DNA from: Nocardioidaceae bacterium UBA4001
GTDB lineage: Bacteria; Actinomycetota; Actinomycetes; Propionibacteriales; Nocardioidaceae
Direction of reading: 5' to 3'
Length of the DNA: 15,053 bases
NCBI GenBank assembly: GCA_002384855.1
Contig: DGBP01000018.1
Span: 17,451-32,503, forward strand
Below the pieces are notes generated by a model. That model was given only the letters and a program-made list of their open reading frames with translations, was not told where the DNA came from and did not search any database. Position 1 is the first letter of the stretch. Each line of letters starts with the position of its first letter. Below, in pieces: positions 13,978 through 15,053 of the stretch. The position numbers were made by a program, and so were the translations under genes.

Positions 13978-14325
13978 TCAGAGGCCGAGGTCGCAACTGG
14001 TCGTATACGCCAGTGCCTTCGCCGGGCGGATGTAGCGGTTGAGGAGGGCGCCGAGGTCGCGGTACCGGGTCTGCGCGGCAATTCGGTCGATCAGGGCATC
14101 GTTGACAGCAGCGGTCGTGGCGTGGCCGGCACCCAGCGAGTGACCGGTGACCGGGATGCCGTCGAATCCGGCAGCGTTGGCCCGCTGCTGGACGAGCCTG
14201 CTGACTGCCCGGGGTCCGATGCGCTCCGAGGTGACGGACCCGGGATAGACCACGCGCGTGAAGAGCGCGCCCCGTCCGGCTGGTCGGGTCATGAGCCAGG
14301 CGTCGAGAGCCCGGATCGGGTCGTG
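13978..14325 (-). pseudogene. Remnant of a tyrosine recombinase (phage-type integrase), C-terminal part only
   Basis: The readable part spans about 115 residues: DPIRALDAWL, then RVVYPGSVTSERIGPRAVSRLVQQRANAAGFDG, VTGHSLGAGHATTAAVNDAL, DRIAAQTRYRDLGALLNRYIRP and TSCDLGL at the stop. This matches the C-terminal catalytic region of integrases, where the usual sequences are HSLRAG..., Q-T-x-H-R-x-L and RYIR. Two changes affect catalytic positions: the HxxR arginine is Gly (HSLGAG, a CGT-to-GGT type change) and the later His is Tyr (QTRYRD). Tyr of RYIRP remains. Upstream, the frame stays open to the marR end but shows no N-terminal or core-binding domain; an ARRSR...AGR stretch could be a decayed ALRRSEL motif. 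The first ATG in frame (14292) would give 104 residues, too short for an active recombinase. Confidence 0.72.
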
Positions 14326-14504
14326 AGCCGGTGGTCGCCGCGGGCGACCTGCTGTTCGCGATCGCCGCGCTGCAGCGGGCCACGATTCTTCGATCGCTGT
14401 CGGCAGTTGCTCTCCGCACCGAGGAACAGGCGGGTCAAACGGTCTCGGACCGCGAAGATCGGGCTCCGGATGGACTCGACCGTCGCCCGACGATCGTCGC
14501 GGCG

Positions 14505-14993
14505 TCAGACAGATTTCGCGGCGGCGGCCCCGTCCAAAGACCTCAAGATCTTGTCGAGCACCATGGCGACAAGGTCAATCTCGTCTGCATCCACCTGGTC
14601 GAAGATGCGACGCCGAACTTCTTGCACGTGGCCGGGGACTGCCTGCTGGATCGATGTGCGTCCTCGAGGCGTGAGCACGACGAACGCCCCGCGGCCGTCG
14701 TCGGCGCATTCTTCACGCCTCACGAGGTCACGCCGCTCCATCCGGGTGATGTGGTGCGAGACCCTGCTCCGCTCCCAGTGCAGAGCGTGCGCCAGGTCGT
14801 TGACCCGGACTCGACCCTCCGGGCTCTCGCTTAGCTGCACCAGAACATCGAAGTCGGGCAGCGACAGACCGGAGTCCGCCTGAAGCGCACGGTGTAGGGC
14901 AGCAGGCAGCAGCGCGTTCACTCGGAGCCAGCGGCGCCAAAGCACCTGCTCCCCCTCATCAAGCCAGGGCTCGTCGGTCTTCATGTCGCCCAT
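14505..14993 (-). CDS. MarR-family transcriptional regulator
   Basis: The 162-residue product (ATG at 14993; an alternative ATG at 14984 gives 159) has the MarR layout. A helical N-terminal dimerisation segment comes first, then LSLPDFDVLVQLSESPEGRV (43-62) and the winged helix-turn-helix RVNDLAHALHWERSRVSHHITRMERRDLV (about 63-91). The wing follows, REECADDGRGAFVVLTPRGR (93-112), then C-terminal helices. The segment LSxxDFDVLVxLSESPxGRxRxxDLAxAL...RSRxSHxxxRMExRGLV is typical of actinobacterial MarR proteins. No ligand-sensing residues can be read out. A start further upstream at 15050 is unlikely because it would run through palindromic operator-like sites. The gene it controls is probably itself and/or a divergent gene beyond the right edge. 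No link to the cob genes is evident. Confidence 0.9.
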   Translation of the reverse strand: MGDMKTDEPWLDEGEQVLWRRWLRVNALLPAALHRALQADSGLSLPDFDVLVQLSESPEGRVRVNDLAHALHWERSRVSHHITRMERRDLVRREECADDGRGAFVVLTPRGRTSIQQAVPGHVQEVRRRIFDQVDADEIDLVAMVLDKILRSLDGAAAAKSV

Positions 14994-15006
14994 CGTACTC
15001 GGAATA

Positions 15007-15020
15007 GTTGACGCGTCACC
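15007..15020. promoter_or_regulatory. Operator-like palindrome 1 upstream of marR
   Basis: GTTGACGCGTCACC contains a perfect 10-bp palindrome TGACGCGTCA and is one base short of GTTGA-N4-TCAAC symmetry. It sits 14 nt before the MarR start codon, where autoregulatory operators of this family usually lie. Confidence 0.55.
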
Positions 15021-15036
15021 TATATTGGTGGATAGT
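15008..15036 (+). promoter_or_regulatory. Possible promoter reading rightward, divergent from marR
   Basis: TTGACG (15008-15013), a 17-bp spacer and GATAGT (15031-15036) resemble a sigma-70 promoter on the plus strand. The -35 lies inside palindrome 1, so MarR binding would block it. The target gene would be beyond the window. Confidence 0.35.
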
Positions 15037-15037
15037 A

Positions 15038-15051
15038 GTTGACAGATCAAC
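15038..15051. promoter_or_regulatory. Operator-like palindrome 2 upstream of marR
   Basis: GTTGACAGATCAAC is a perfect GTTGA-N4-TCAAC inverted repeat. It shares the half-site GTTGA with palindrome 1, 31 bp away (about three helical turns), so two MarR dimers could bind the same DNA face. Confidence 0.55.
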
Positions 15052-15053
15052 CA

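Noticed and set aside
13637..14419. Minus-strand frame of 260 codons covering the recombinase remnant and the small ORF
   Set aside because: The recombinase motifs are in a different frame; this one reads as Arg/Ser/Pro-rich shadow sequence with no motifs.
1..15053. CRISPR array, intact insertion sequence, rRNA, or a cobU/cobP kinase gene
   Set aside because: No regularly spaced repeats, no transposase with terminal inverted repeats, no rRNA-like sequence, and no GGxRSGKS-type kinase motif was seen among the cob genes.

Overview
The window is about 15 kb of very GC-rich DNA dominated by aerobic-type cobalamin (vitamin B12) biosynthesis genes. GC-rich third codon positions, GTG starts, chained 1-8 nt gene overlaps, a CobI-CobJ fusion, and a chelatase-cobO-cobB order like that around mycobacterial Rv2850c-Rv2848c all point to an actinobacterium. 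The family Nocardioidaceae is a plausible guess, but the sequence does not prove it.

Left operon (minus strand, 7269 down to 1). A cobalamin riboswitch (7105-7269) precedes a ChlI/ChlD-type chelatase subunit, cobO (corrinoid adenosyltransferase), a single-ORF cobB-cobC fusion (cobyrinate a,c-diamide synthase plus PLP-dependent aminopropanol-phosphate enzyme), cobT, cobS and the 5' end of cobD/cbiB, which runs off the left edge. These genes serve metal insertion, amidation, adenosylation, aminopropanol attachment and nucleotide loop assembly. No cobU/cobP kinase lies among them.

Middle. cobL (a cbiE-cbiT fusion) is the only cob gene on the plus strand (7299-8510). It diverges from the left operon, appears to start at or very near its own promoter without a riboswitch, and overlaps the 3' end of bluB tail to tail.

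Right operon (minus strand, 13154 down to 8485). A second cobalamin riboswitch (13000-13154), followed at once by a perfect 8-bp hairpin, precedes cobG, cobH, cobIJ, cobM and bluB. Every junction overlaps by 1 or 4 nt. These genes carry out corrin ring methylation, contraction and rearrangement, and make the lower ligand 5,6-dimethylbenzimidazole. The cobG product is unusual: it ends where the C-terminal Fe-S/siroheme half of precorrin-3B synthase should begin.

Right flank (13155-15053). This is accessory-like: a roughly 480-bp stretch with no convincing gene, a small unrecognised plus-strand ORF with a leaderless-type promoter, a decayed tyrosine-recombinase C-terminus, and a MarR-family regulator with two similar palindromic operator-like sites in its upstream region. 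The main points for follow-up are the truncated CobG, the CobB-CobC fusion, the hairpin after riboswitch 2, and the recombinase remnant beside the small ORF.
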